From Desulfoluna limicola (GTDB lineage: Bacteria; Desulfobacterota; Desulfobacteria; Desulfobacterales; Desulfolunaceae), in assembly GCF_021654575.1 (NCBI RefSeq), contig NZ_AP024488.1, positions 124,001 through 188,000 of the forward strand: DNA of 64,000 bases, given 5' to 3'. This document shows, piece by piece, positions 1 to 8,152 of this stretch. The number at the start of each line of letters is the position of its first letter. Positions within the stretch are counted from its first letter, which is position 1. The notes beneath the pieces were generated by a model. It searched no databases. It saw only the letters and a program-made list of their open reading frames with translations, and had not been told where the DNA came from. The position numbers and the translations under genes were made by a program.

Positions 1-446
1 GCCACTTCCTGGCCGGCAAAACGGGTGCTCACGGTTCCCATGACGCCGGTGGCGTGGCCGGCCGCGGCAAAGATGCTCTCCAGGATATAGGCAACGGTGG
101 TTTTGCCGTTTGTTCCGGTGATCCCCACCAGCGTCAGCTTGTCAGCCGGGTGGTCGTAGAAGATGGCGGAGACGATGGCAAGGGCCCTGCGGGAGTCGGT
201 GACCTGAATGTAGGGCACCGTAAGATCGTCGTGGGGGAGCTCCCCGATGACGACTGCCGCGCCGCGCTTGATGGCTTCGGGTATAAAACGGTGGCCGTCC
301 ACCGTCTCGCCGGGCATCGCCACGAACAGGGTGCCGGGTGAAACGTTTCGAGAGTCGTAGTGGATGGCGGTGATCTCAGGTGTCCCTTCGGGAAGGGGGG
401 CTGCGATAACATAGTCCAGGGCTTTTGTGAGGCAGGATATGTTCAC
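1..446 (-). CDS. murE: MurE, UDP-MurNAc-tripeptide synthetase (5' part only)
   Basis: Cytoplasmic Mur ligase that adds the third stem-peptide residue to UDP-MurNAc-L-Ala-D-Glu. Only the first ~148 codons are in the window; the gene runs off the left edge. The frame shows the N-terminal substrate-binding domain (DSRNVSPGTLFVAMPG) followed by the ATP-binding loop GITGTNGKTT near residues 117-126. It starts with GTG at 446-444, overlapping the ftsI stop in a GTGA arrangement, so translation is probably coupled to ftsI. A GAGGAGAAG ribosome-binding sequence lies just upstream. The order ftsL-ftsI-murE is the usual dcw order. The identification is firm; whether the third residue is meso-Dap or lysine cannot be judged from this fragment. 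Confidence 0.93.
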   Translation of the reverse strand, partial: MNISCLTKALDYVIAAPLPEGTPEITAIHYDSRNVSPGTLFVAMPGETVDGHRFIPEAIKRGAAVVIGELPHDDLTVPYIQVTDSRRALAIVSAIFYDHPADKLTLVGITGTNGKTTVAYILESIFAAAGHATGVMGTVSTRFAGQEV

Positions 447-2206
447 TTCTTCTCCTCGCTCTTCAACGCCAGAAGCAGTTTTTCCGGAATGGATTCAGTC
501 TCCGGAGCCACATGCAGGTAATCAAGAGTTTTGTAGGCAATTTCACGAAATGCGGGGCCTGCGACAACGCTGCCGTAGTACCCGCCACTTCTCGGGTCAT
601 CCAGGATGACCACGATGGTCAGCTCAGGGTTGTTCATGGGGACGAAGCCAGCAAAAGAAGCAACGTACCGATCTTTGAAGTAGCGCTTGTCCGGTCCGAT
701 CTTCTGGGCGGTGCCTGTTTTTCCGCAGACGGTGTAGCCGCGAAGGGCTGCCTGGGTGCCTGTCCCGCCTTCTGTGGTGACAGACGCCATGATCTTCTTG
801 ACAAAGCGTGCCGTTTCAGGGGTGACGACCCGTTTCTTTTCAGGGGACTGAAAGTCTTTTTGAGTTGCGCCGTACGGGTCGGTCACCTCTTTTACGATCC
901 ACGGTTTTACAAGCATGCCGTCGTTGGCCAGGGCGGAATAGGCGGTGGCGAGCTGCAAGGCCGTTACCGACACCCCCTGCCCGAAGGCCACGGCTCCGGT
1001 CTCTACCTTGTTCCAGTTGCTGTATCCGCTGAGGATGCCTTTTGACTCACCGTTTAAGTTGATGCCGGTCCGCTGGCCGAACCCGAAGCTCCAGAGGGCT
1101 TCGTACAGGGCTTTTTTCCCGATGATCTCTGAGATCTTTACCATGGCGATGTTGCTGGAGAACTTGATCACCTGCTCGAGGGTAAGCCACTCGTACTCAT
1201 GGGTGTCGTGGAAGGTGTATCCGCCGATGTTGTAGGCACCGTTTTCACAGTAGAAGATACTGGAGCGTTCCACCTTGCCCGAGTCAAGGGCCGCCGCCAC
1301 GAGGAACACCTTCATGGTGGAGCCGGGCTCAAAGTTTGAAAGCACGGTCCGGTTGCTGCGGGTCTCCCCGCTGAAGGCTCCGAAGTTGTTGGGGTTGAAC
1401 CCCGGGTAATTGGCCATGGCGAGGATTTCGCCGGTTTTCGGGCGCATGACCACCGCCATGCCCGAGGAGGCCTTGTGCTTGACGGCCGCCTTTTTAAGGG
1501 CGGTCTCCGTAATGTCCTGGATATTGGAGTCGATGGTCAGGATCAGGTTGTTCCCGCTGATCTCCTCCAAGGGCGCAGACTCTATGTCCACCGGATTGCC
1601 GCTGCCGTCCCACTTCACCGTCCGGTTGGTGGTGGTGGGGCTTAAGATGTCGTTGTACCTGTACTCCAGGCCGTTGCGGCCTCCGATGTCATCGATTTTG
1701 GAGGCGCCGATGAGCTGCCCGGCCAACTCCATGCTTGGGTAGACCCTTTTGTGGAACGCGTGGACCTCCACGCCGGGAACCTTCAGGGCGGCGACGGCAG
1801 CCCCCATCTCCGGTGGGACGGGGCGTTTGATCCAGTTGTACTTCGGGTGCCGAAGGGCTCTCTCCACCGTGCGCCGGTCCATTTTCAGCGCAGCGGCGAT
1901 CTCCTTTGCCGCGGCAGGAACGTCTTCGATGGTGGCTGCTTTCTTCGGGTAGACCCCGATGGCCTTGGCTGCGATGCTGACGGCAAGGGGGTTGCCGTTT
2001 CGATCGCTGATGGTGCCCCGTTTCCCCATGATGGTGCTGGAACGGCCGAACCGTGCCTCCGCCTTTCGGGTGAGCCAGCCTTTTTTAAAGATCTGCAGGG
2101 AGATTGCCTGGCTTGCGATCACCAGAAACGCCATGGAGAACACAAGGGCAATAATCGAGCCCCTGGCCTTTAATCGTTTCATTGTGATGTCGGTATGTGA
2201 AGGCAT
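443..2206 (-). CDS. ftsI: FtsI/PBP3, septal peptidoglycan transpeptidase
   Basis: Class B penicillin-binding protein that cross-links septal peptidoglycan in the divisome. It has a short cytoplasmic N-terminus, one membrane anchor (about residues 17-37), a PBP dimer domain, and a transpeptidase domain with STMK (S296-K299), SSN (350-352) and KTG (496-498). I chose the ATG at 2206 because GGGGGGAA sits about five bases upstream. A TTG at 2236 would add ten residues without a better site. About 587 aa, normal for the family. It follows ftsL by 43 bases and overlaps murE by four. Nothing is missing from the active site. Confidence 0.95.
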   Translation of the reverse strand: MPSHTDITMKRLKARGSIIALVFSMAFLVIASQAISLQIFKKGWLTRKAEARFGRSSTIMGKRGTISDRNGNPLAVSIAAKAIGVYPKKAATIEDVPAAAKEIAAALKMDRRTVERALRHPKYNWIKRPVPPEMGAAVAALKVPGVEVHAFHKRVYPSMELAGQLIGASKIDDIGGRNGLEYRYNDILSPTTTNRTVKWDGSGNPVDIESAPLEEISGNNLILTIDSNIQDITETALKKAAVKHKASSGMAVVMRPKTGEILAMANYPGFNPNNFGAFSGETRSNRTVLSNFEPGSTMKVFLVAAALDSGKVERSSIFYCENGAYNIGGYTFHDTHEYEWLTLEQVIKFSSNIAMVKISEIIGKKALYEALWSFGFGQRTGINLNGESKGILSGYSNWNKVETGAVAFGQGVSVTALQLATAYSALANDGMLVKPWIVKEVTDPYGATQKDFQSPEKKRVVTPETARFVKKIMASVTTEGGTGTQAALRGYTVCGKTGTAQKIGPDKRYFKDRYVASFAGFVPMNNPELTIVVILDDPRSGGYYGSVVAGPAFREIAYKTLDYLHVAPETESIPEKLLLALKSEEKK

Positions 2207-2249
2207 GGTTCCCCCCGGTTCCGGGCCGGTCAGCAAGGTGCTGGTTGTT

Positions 2250-2546
2250 TTACGGTTTTGCTTTTACCCGAAGGATCTGCTCCGGGCTGGGGCGTCTCAG
2301 GCCAAGTTTCGAGGCCTTTTCCGCGATGTTTCTTGGTGATTTAAGGTGCGCCAGTTCCACGTTAAGGCGCTTTCGGGTCTTAATCAGCTTCTGATCCAGG
2401 ATTTTTTCTGACGCGATGGCACGGGTGGCCAGGTGGCATCTGCTTCGAACCCAGGTGTATGCGAACCCTTCGGCCAGAAGTCCCACCAGGAAAAGCAGGA
2501 CTGCGATTTGCATGGCCGGGGGCAACAAGTTCTTTTTTCGGCTCAT
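2250..2546 (-). CDS. ftsL: FtsL-like divisome protein
   Basis: Small bitopic protein of 98 aa. A basic N-terminus (SRKKN) is followed by one membrane span (about residues 12-30) and a periplasmic helical, coiled-coil-like stretch ending in a region with IAEKASKLGLRRPSPEQ. That short-TM-plus-coil layout and the position between rsmH and ftsI identify FtsL, the scaffold that recruits FtsB and FtsQ and activates FtsWI. FtsL sequences are poorly conserved, so the call rests mainly on position and topology. Confidence 0.85.
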   Translation of the reverse strand: MSRKKNLLPPAMQIAVLLFLVGLLAEGFAYTWVRSRCHLATRAIASEKILDQKLIKTRKRLNVELAHLKSPRNIAEKASKLGLRRPSPEQILRVKAKP

Positions 2547-2624
2547 GGGACAGGTCCGTTTGTGGGTTGTGGTCGGGATTCAACAGCTGCTGAGGTCGCT
2601 CTGTAAGAAAAAAACCATCTTTCG

Positions 2625-3563
2625 TTACAATTTTTCACAAGCCCTCAGGCGTGTGCTGCGTGCCATGGGGTTTTCCGCCACCTCGTCGTCAGCCGGGCGA
2701 ACCGCCTTTCGGGTGAGGAGCTTTACCTTCGGCTCATTGCCACAGGTGCAGATGGGAAAACTTTTCGGGCAGATGCAACCACTGGCGAGGTGTCTCATCT
2801 TCTGTTTGACGATGCGGTCCTCCAGGGAGTGGAAGGAGAGGACACAAAGCCTGCCGCCGGGGTTGAGCAGCTCGCAGAAGTCATCCATGAACCGCTCCAG
2901 GCGCTCCAGCTCGCGGTTAACGGCAATGCGGATGGCCTGAAAACTACGGGTGGCCGGGTGGATTTTCTGCTTGGCCACTGCCTTGGCCGGCATGGCAAAA
3001 CGGATGATGTCGGCAAGCTCCAGCGTGCTTGTGATGGGGGCTGTTTCCCGCCTTTTGACGATGGCCTTGGCAATGCCCCGGGAGAATCGTTCCTCGCCGT
3101 ATTTGAAGATGATGTCTGCCAGCTCTTTTTCGGGGAGCGTGTTCACCAGCTCTTCGGCGGTGATGTCGGCCCGGGCGTCCATGCGCATGTCGAGAGGTTC
3201 GTCCCGCATGAAGCTGAAGCCCCGGCCGCTTCCGTCCAGCTGGTGCTGGGAGAGGCCGATGTCCACGAGGATGCCGTCCACACCGCCTGTTCCGAGCTCC
3301 TTGAGGATGGTGGCGATGTTGGCGAAGTTGTCATGGACCAGGGTGACTGAGTCCCCATGGGCGCTGAAACGCTTTTGGGCGTTTGAAATGGCGTCCATGT
3401 CCTGATCCACCCCGACGAATCGGCCGTCCGGCATGATGCGCTCGATGATCATTGCGGAGTGGCCGCCCCCGCCGAGGGTACCGTCTACATAGGTGCCGCC
3501 GGGTTTGGGGTCGAGGTATGCCATGACCTCTCGGGGCATGGCAGATATGTGTTTAAAATCCAT
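2625..3563 (-). CDS. rsmH: RsmH, 16S rRNA (C1402-N4) methyltransferase
   Basis: SAM-dependent methyltransferase (formerly MraW) that modifies C1402 in the 16S rRNA decoding centre. At 312 aa it is full length. SAM motif I, TYVDGTLGGGGHS, is at about residues 24-36. The later blocks DGILVDIGLSQHQLD, GFSFMRDEPLDMRMD and VLSFHSLEDRIVK are typical of the family. It begins five bases after the mraZ stop, so the two are co-transcribed, and it leads into ftsL. Confidence 0.96.
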   Translation of the reverse strand: MDFKHISAMPREVMAYLDPKPGGTYVDGTLGGGGHSAMIIERIMPDGRFVGVDQDMDAISNAQKRFSAHGDSVTLVHDNFANIATILKELGTGGVDGILVDIGLSQHQLDGSGRGFSFMRDEPLDMRMDARADITAEELVNTLPEKELADIIFKYGEERFSRGIAKAIVKRRETAPITSTLELADIIRFAMPAKAVAKQKIHPATRSFQAIRIAVNRELERLERFMDDFCELLNPGGRLCVLSFHSLEDRIVKQKMRHLASGCICPKSFPICTCGNEPKVKLLTRKAVRPADDEVAENPMARSTRLRACEKL

Positions 3564-3568
3564 ATGGA

Positions 3569-4021
3569 TTATAATCCTATGTCCATTATCTCTTCACGGA
3601 CTTCTTCGGTTTGCATCAGCTCGTTAATGGATTCCTGCTCATCTTCCAGCTTGCTCGCTTGCCAGATTTCAAAACGGCGCACAAGGCCGACGAGGGTCAC
3701 CTCGCCTTCAGGCTCGATTCCGGCGTAGGCCCGAAGCTCCTTGGGGAGCTGGATGCGTCCCTGTTTGTCCAGGGGGCAGACCTGGGCGCTACCTATGAGA
3801 AAGCGCCGGATCTTCGGCATGTTCGGGGATCTTTTCTCAAGGAGATTCTTTTCAAAAATATCCCACTCTTCCATGGTAAAGACATTCAAAGCCCCGTCAA
3901 ATTTGGATACCATCACATTCTCCTCGCGCCCCGCCTTGATGACGGACCGGAAGCGGGCGGGGATGATCAGTCTCCCCTTTGTATCCAGCGTGTGATTTGA
4001 GGTGCCTCTGAATGCGCTCAT
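3569..4021 (-). CDS. mraZ: MraZ, transcriptional regulator of the dcw cluster
   Basis: DNA-binding protein of the AbrB/SpoVT fold that binds repeats upstream of its own operon. The start is set at 4021 because MSAFRGTSNHTLDTKGRL aligns with the usual MraZ N-terminus and AAAGG lies upstream; an upstream GTG at 4048 would add nine atypical residues. Two tandem SpoVT-AbrB halves are visible, the first around DTKGRLIIPARF and the second around DKQGRIQLPKEL. About 150 aa, the usual size. First gene of the division operon, with a candidate promoter just upstream. Confidence 0.93.
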   Translation of the reverse strand: MSAFRGTSNHTLDTKGRLIIPARFRSVIKAGREENVMVSKFDGALNVFTMEEWDIFEKNLLEKRSPNMPKIRRFLIGSAQVCPLDKQGRIQLPKELRAYAGIEPEGEVTLVGLVRRFEIWQASKLEDEQESINELMQTEEVREEIMDIGL

Positions 4022-4071
4022 GCCAAAGCCTTTGGGTATGTGGTGCACATTACATCCACTTTACTTTTGTA

Positions 4072-4099
4072 AGACTACAATTTTTGGTCGAATAGTCAA
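4072..4099 (-). promoter_or_regulatory. Candidate sigma-70-type promoter of mraZ
   Basis: On the minus strand TTGACT (4099-4094) and TAGTCT (4077-4072) are separated by 16 bases and lie about 50 bases upstream of the mraZ start. The match to consensus is good for the -35 and moderate for the -10. Inference from sequence only. Confidence 0.45.
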
Positions 4100-4411
4100 G
4101 TGAAAAAACGCTGTTCGTTACAAATTATTTAATGATTATATGCGATTAACGGTGTATAAGAAAATTTGAATTTCGGGGGTTTGAAGTGGAGTGTCCGAGT
4201 GGAACTCAAAAAAAGCAGTGGGCATTTTTCTTAAAGATCTGATAAGAATCAGGTTAATTGTGCCCAAGATTCGGGCATCCCAGAAGATCCCCTCCCTGCG
4301 GTTCCCGTTATGGGGTACGGTGTGACGTCCTCCATCTTTATCATGGGGGCGCCATGATTCAACCGATGCGCCGTGTTTTTTTTGTATACCTTCACTAAGG
4401 AAAAGAGACCT
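4100..4411. other. Intergenic region between mraZ and the lipid-kinase gene
   Basis: No gene is visible. Two similar hexamers, GTGGAG (4186-4191) and GTGGAA (4199-4204), 13 bases apart, resemble MraZ-box units, but they lie on the plus strand and ~90 bases upstream of the candidate promoter, so I give them little weight. The right part leads into the plus-strand gene. Confidence 0.3.
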
Positions 4412-5335
4412 GTGATATCAGTTATTCATAATCCCAACGCCAAACAGAACCGAAAACGGCCCGAACGGGCCCAGCGGTTGGAGGCAATCCTTGCCGGGAT
4501 CGGTACCCTCCACCAGACCCAATCCATCGAAGCGGTCTACGATGTGGCACGGCACTGTCTGGAGACGGGGTGCAAAGTGGTGGGGGTCAACGGCGGGGAC
4601 GGATCACTGCAGATGGCCATGACCATGTTTGCCGACATATATAAGGAGAAACCTCTCCCATCCTTTGTGGTGATGCGGGGCGGCACCATGAATACCGTGG
4701 CCAACGGCCTGGGCATCAAAGGCACGCCGGAGTCCATCCTCACCAAGGTGGTGAAGGGCCTGAAAGGCCAGGGCCCCCTGACGCGCATGAAAAATCAGGT
4801 CCTCTCTGCCAACGGCCACCTGGGCTTCATGTCCGGAGCCGCAGTGGTGGTGAAGTTCCTGGATGCTTATTACGATGCCCCGAGTCAGGGCCCTGTTCAG
4901 GCCGTGAAGATGGGATTCCAGATCGCCGGTAGCACCCTTGCCGGCACCGACTACGCCAGGGAGATGTTTAAACCCGAGCGACTGATTGTCGAAGTGGACG
5001 GCGAGCCCTTGCCCGAGACGGAGTTCAGTATCATACTTGGGTGCACAGTGGAAGACATCAGCATGGGCTGCCGGGCAACCCCCAGAGCCTACGAACGAAA
5101 AGGGGCCTTTCACTTCCTGGCCTGCTCCCTTTCCCCCATGCAGATCGTGGGCCAGATGCCCAAACTCTGGACCGGCCGCGATATCACCCATCCGGCCATG
5201 CACCACTCCGCCCCCGTGGAGCACGTCGTCATTCGATCTGAGAACGGCGCCGTCCGCTGGATGCTGGACGGCGAATGCCGCACCGATGAGACCCTCGACA
5301 TCAACGTCTGGGGCGACGTCGAACTCCTCTGGTAG
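4412..5335 (+). CDS. Diacylglycerol/sphingosine-kinase-family lipid kinase (YegS/LCB5-like)
   Basis: Predicted cytoplasmic lipid kinase with a DAGK catalytic domain. It opens with VISVIHNPNAKQNR, followed by the nucleotide motif GVNGGDGSLQ (about residues 57-66) and RGGTMN. These are the family's glycine-rich loops for ATP binding. The GTG at 4412 is preferred because it has AAGGA about ten bases upstream and starts right before the conserved VNP-like strand; an upstream in-frame GTG at 4373 gives a low-complexity leader. About 307 aa. It is transcribed away from mraZ. The lipid substrate cannot be told from sequence. Confidence 0.8.
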   Translation: MISVIHNPNAKQNRKRPERAQRLEAILAGIGTLHQTQSIEAVYDVARHCLETGCKVVGVNGGDGSLQMAMTMFADIYKEKPLPSFVVMRGGTMNTVANGLGIKGTPESILTKVVKGLKGQGPLTRMKNQVLSANGHLGFMSGAAVVVKFLDAYYDAPSQGPVQAVKMGFQIAGSTLAGTDYAREMFKPERLIVEVDGEPLPETEFSIILGCTVEDISMGCRATPRAYERKGAFHFLACSLSPMQIVGQMPKLWTGRDITHPAMHHSAPVEHVVIRSENGAVRWMLDGECRTDETLDINVWGDVELLW

Positions 5336-5655
5336 CAGGCAGGGGATTATCCCCTGCACCCCGGGTTTGCGAATGCTCGCCCCCTCGTTCCTCGGGGTGT
5401 CGCATTCGCGTACGGGCTTTGCCCGTGATAATTTGGGTTGCTTAAGCCATAGGTTTTTTTGAGGGCAGTGCAAGAGGGCGCTATGCCGCCCGGTAGCTTC
5501 AGTTGTCATGCCGCACAGGAGTGCGGCGCTCCAAAGTCCTGTTTTTTTCCACGGGCGCAGCCCGTCAGCAAATGTGACACACCCGAGGAACGAGGGTTCG
5601 GAGCATTTGCAACCCGCTTTCGAGGTGGCACACCTCGCCGCCGGAGGCGTTTTAT
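5336..5655. repeat. Two intergenic GC-rich palindromic repeats
   Basis: This 340-base gap holds two copies of the host repeat family in opposite orientation. The first (about 5336-5440) contains GCAGGGGATTATCCCCTGC, a hairpin, then CTCGTTCCTCGGG and a GCATTCG...ACGGGC tail. The second (about 5545-5655) is the inverse form with CCCGAGGAACGAGGG and ends in CACCTCGCCGCCGGAGGC. The first directly follows the kinase stop and may act as its terminator. No gene is seen. Confidence 0.75.
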
Positions 5656-5676
5656 TATTTTTAGGTTAGGGGGCTC

Positions 5677-6687
5677 ATGAAAGCATATTTCATCAGGCGA
5701 TTGTTGTTGGTGATTCCCACTTTTATCGGGATTACGGTGATGGTCTTTGCCGTGACGCGGTTCGTGCCGGGTGGGCCTGTGGAGCGGATGATTGCCGAGG
5801 CAAGGACCCAGCAGACGGGGATGGCTGCGGCAGATCAGGGGCAACCTCTCTCCGAGGATCAGATCAACGAGCTCAGGAGTTATTACGGGTTCGACAAACC
5901 GATTCTGCAGAGTTATGTGACCTGGCTGGGCAAGGTGGTGAAGGGGGATCTCGGAACCTCCACCCGGTATTACGACCCGGTGCTGGAGATGATTCTGGAC
6001 CGGCTTCCCATCTCCCTCTACTTCGGGCTTATCTCCCTGGTGTTCGTCTACGGGGTGTGCATACCCCTGGGCATGGCCAAGGCGGTGCGGCACAACAGCC
6101 GGTTCGACAACATCTCGTCGCTTCTTGTATTTACTGGCTATGCCATACCCGGCTGGGTGATCGGGGTGCTGTTGCTGCTTCTCTTTGCGGCACGCTGGGA
6201 GATGTTTCCCCTGGGCGGCTTTGTGGGGGATTTTTACGACGAGATGGACGCCTGGGGCAAGGTGAAGGACGTTGTGTGGCACACGGTGCTGCCGGTGATC
6301 TCCTATGTGGCGGGCTCCTTTGCCGTGATGACCATGCTGATGAAGAACACCCTTATGGACAACCTGGCCGCCGACTACATGCGCACCGCTGTTGCCAAGG
6401 GGCTCCCTTTCCGCAAGGCGGTCTTTCGTCATGCCCTTCGAAACAGCCTGATTCCCATGGCCACCAGTTTCGGCAACAACATCTCGCTGATCTTGACCGG
6501 TTCCTTTCTTATTGAGAAGGTGTTCAACATAGACGGCATGGGCCTTCTCGGCTATGAAGCAGTGGTGGAACGCGACTACCCCGTGGTGCTGGGGGTTCTG
6601 GTCATCTCCTCTCTTCTTTTTCTCATCGGCAATATCCTCTCTGATATCTGCGTGGCATTAACCGATCCAAGGGTGACCTTCGAATGA
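5677..6687 (+). CDS. yejB: Peptide ABC transporter permease (YejB/DppB type)
   Basis: Inner-membrane permease of a peptide importer. The N-terminal span IRRLLLVIPTFIGITVMVF is typical of DppB/OppB-type permeases, and further spans follow. The EAA-type cytoplasmic loop that docks the ATPase is visible as TAVAKGLPFRKAVFRHALRN near residues 230-250. At 336 aa it is normal for the family. Its stop overlaps the start of the next permease by four bases (ATGA), so the two are translationally coupled. With yejE, yejA and two ATPases downstream it makes a complete system; the closest familiar arrangement is E. coli YejABEF, an oligopeptide and microcin C importer. Confidence 0.88.
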   Translation: MKAYFIRRLLLVIPTFIGITVMVFAVTRFVPGGPVERMIAEARTQQTGMAAADQGQPLSEDQINELRSYYGFDKPILQSYVTWLGKVVKGDLGTSTRYYDPVLEMILDRLPISLYFGLISLVFVYGVCIPLGMAKAVRHNSRFDNISSLLVFTGYAIPGWVIGVLLLLLFAARWEMFPLGGFVGDFYDEMDAWGKVKDVVWHTVLPVISYVAGSFAVMTMLMKNTLMDNLAADYMRTAVAKGLPFRKAVFRHALRNSLIPMATSFGNNISLILTGSFLIEKVFNIDGMGLLGYEAVVERDYPVVLGVLVISSLLFLIGNILSDICVALTDPRVTFE

Positions 6688-7727
6688 TGGAGCTGAATCC
6701 ACTTACCATACGCAAGCTGAAGCGGTTCCGTTCCATACGGCGCGGGTACTGGTCTTTTGTGGTCCTGGCACTTCTTCTGCTTTTGGCCATTGGGGCAGAG
6801 CTTGTGGTCAACAGCCGGGCCCTGGTGGTGAACTACGGCGGAAAACTGTATTTCCCCACCTACGGGGAGATGATTCCCGGCACCACCTTTGGCCTCGATT
6901 ACGCCTATGAGACGAATTACCGAACACTCAAAGAGACCCTGAAAGAAGAGCAGTCAGGCTGGGTGATCATGCCGCCGGTTCCCTGGAATCCCCTTGAGAC
7001 CGACCTCAAGGAGGACGACTACCCGCCCTTCGCCCCTTCTTTTGAAGGGCGACACCTCTTCGGCACCGACACCGTGGGCCGGGACATCATGGCTCGGCTG
7101 ATCTACGGGTTCCGAACAGCCATCTTCTTTGCCCTGGGGCTTCTTTTTGTGACCTATGCCGTGGGTATCGGCATCGGGTGCCTCATGGGATACTTAGGGG
7201 GGCGGTTCGACCTCTTTTTCCAGCGACTCATCGAGATCTGGTCCAATGTGCCCTTTCTCTATGTGGTGATCATCATCTCCTCGGTGATCACCCCCGGCTT
7301 CTGGACCCTCATCATCATCATGGCCCTCTTCAGCTGGATGGGCATGACCTGGGTGATGCGAACCATGACCTATCGGGAGAAGGAGCGAGAGTACGTGCTG
7401 GCGGCCCGAGCCATGGGGGCCTCGCGTCGGCGCATTATCTTCCACCACATTCTGCCCAACACCCTCTCCGTGGTGGTGACCTACGCCCCGTTTTCCGTGT
7501 CCGGCGGCATCGTGGCCCTGACCTCCCTTGATTACCTGGGCTTCGGACTGCCTGCCCCCACTCCGAGCTGGGGTGAGCTTCTCAACCAGGGGTGGGCCAA
7601 CATGGATGCCTGGTGGATCGCAGGGTCCGTTATCTTTGCTCTCACCCTGGTCCTCACCACCGTCACCTTTATGGGAGAGGCCGTACGGGAAGCCTTTGAC
7701 CCGAAGATGTATACCTATTATGAGTAG
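6684..7727 (+). CDS. yejE: Peptide ABC transporter permease (YejE/DppC type)
   Basis: Second permease of the importer, 347 aa. An N-terminal span is followed by an extended periplasmic insert of about 80 residues (between the first span and FGTDTVGRDIMARLIYGFR). Such an insert is seen in YejE compared with the shorter DppC. The EAA loop AARAMGASRRRIIFHHILPN is near residues 237-256, followed by the usual PxPSWGELL block near the C-terminus. Starts inside the yejB stop. Confidence 0.87.
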   Translation: MMELNPLTIRKLKRFRSIRRGYWSFVVLALLLLLAIGAELVVNSRALVVNYGGKLYFPTYGEMIPGTTFGLDYAYETNYRTLKETLKEEQSGWVIMPPVPWNPLETDLKEDDYPPFAPSFEGRHLFGTDTVGRDIMARLIYGFRTAIFFALGLLFVTYAVGIGIGCLMGYLGGRFDLFFQRLIEIWSNVPFLYVVIIISSVITPGFWTLIIIMALFSWMGMTWVMRTMTYREKEREYVLAARAMGASRRRIIFHHILPNTLSVVVTYAPFSVSGGIVALTSLDYLGFGLPAPTPSWGELLNQGWANMDAWWIAGSVIFALTLVLTTVTFMGEAVREAFDPKMYTYYE

Positions 7728-7787
7728 GCCATAGGTGATTGGGGATAGGTTATAGGGACGGGCGTGATAAACATGTACAAAACGCAT

Positions 7788-8106
7788 GCCTCCGGCGGCA
7801 AGGGGCTGAGCCCCTTGACCCCAGGTTTGAAAATGCTCCGGACCCTCGTTCCTCGGGTGCGTCACATTTTCTGACGGGCTGCGCCGGTGGTGGCATAACC
7901 CGTTTTGTTCAAGTGACGAAATTGTAATCATGGCTCTCCGGGGCTTGTGGTACTATTTGAAAAATCTCCAGCATTGGAGGCGGGCGCAGCCCGCGGCAAA
8001 CGCCATTGCGGTTTTCTCTGAGGTACGAAGAGCAAACCGCAATGGCAATAAGCTTTCGAGGTGTTTTTGCCTAAGTGGCTTCGCCACCCTCGCCGCCGGA
8101 GGCAGG
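7788..8106. repeat. Pair of GC-rich intergenic repeats between yejE and yejA
   Basis: Copy one (about 7788-7890) reads CCTCCGGCGGC...GGGGCTGAGCCCC...CTCGTTCCTCGGG...GACGGGCTGCGCC. Copy two (about 7978-8106) is inverted and ends CTCGCCGCCGGAGGC; its central pentad is degenerate (GAGGTACGAAGAG). The two copies face each other across about 90 bases of unique sequence. No gene is seen in the 425-base gap. The pair separates the permeases from their binding protein. Confidence 0.7.
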
Positions 8107-8152
8107 CTCTTATCTTTTGTGCCCAGTTAACTTTATCCTGTCAGGAGAGAAC

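Noticed and set aside
4186..4204. MraZ-box repeats upstream of mraZ
   Set aside because: Only two imperfect units, on the plus strand and upstream of the candidate promoter; too weak to list as a site.
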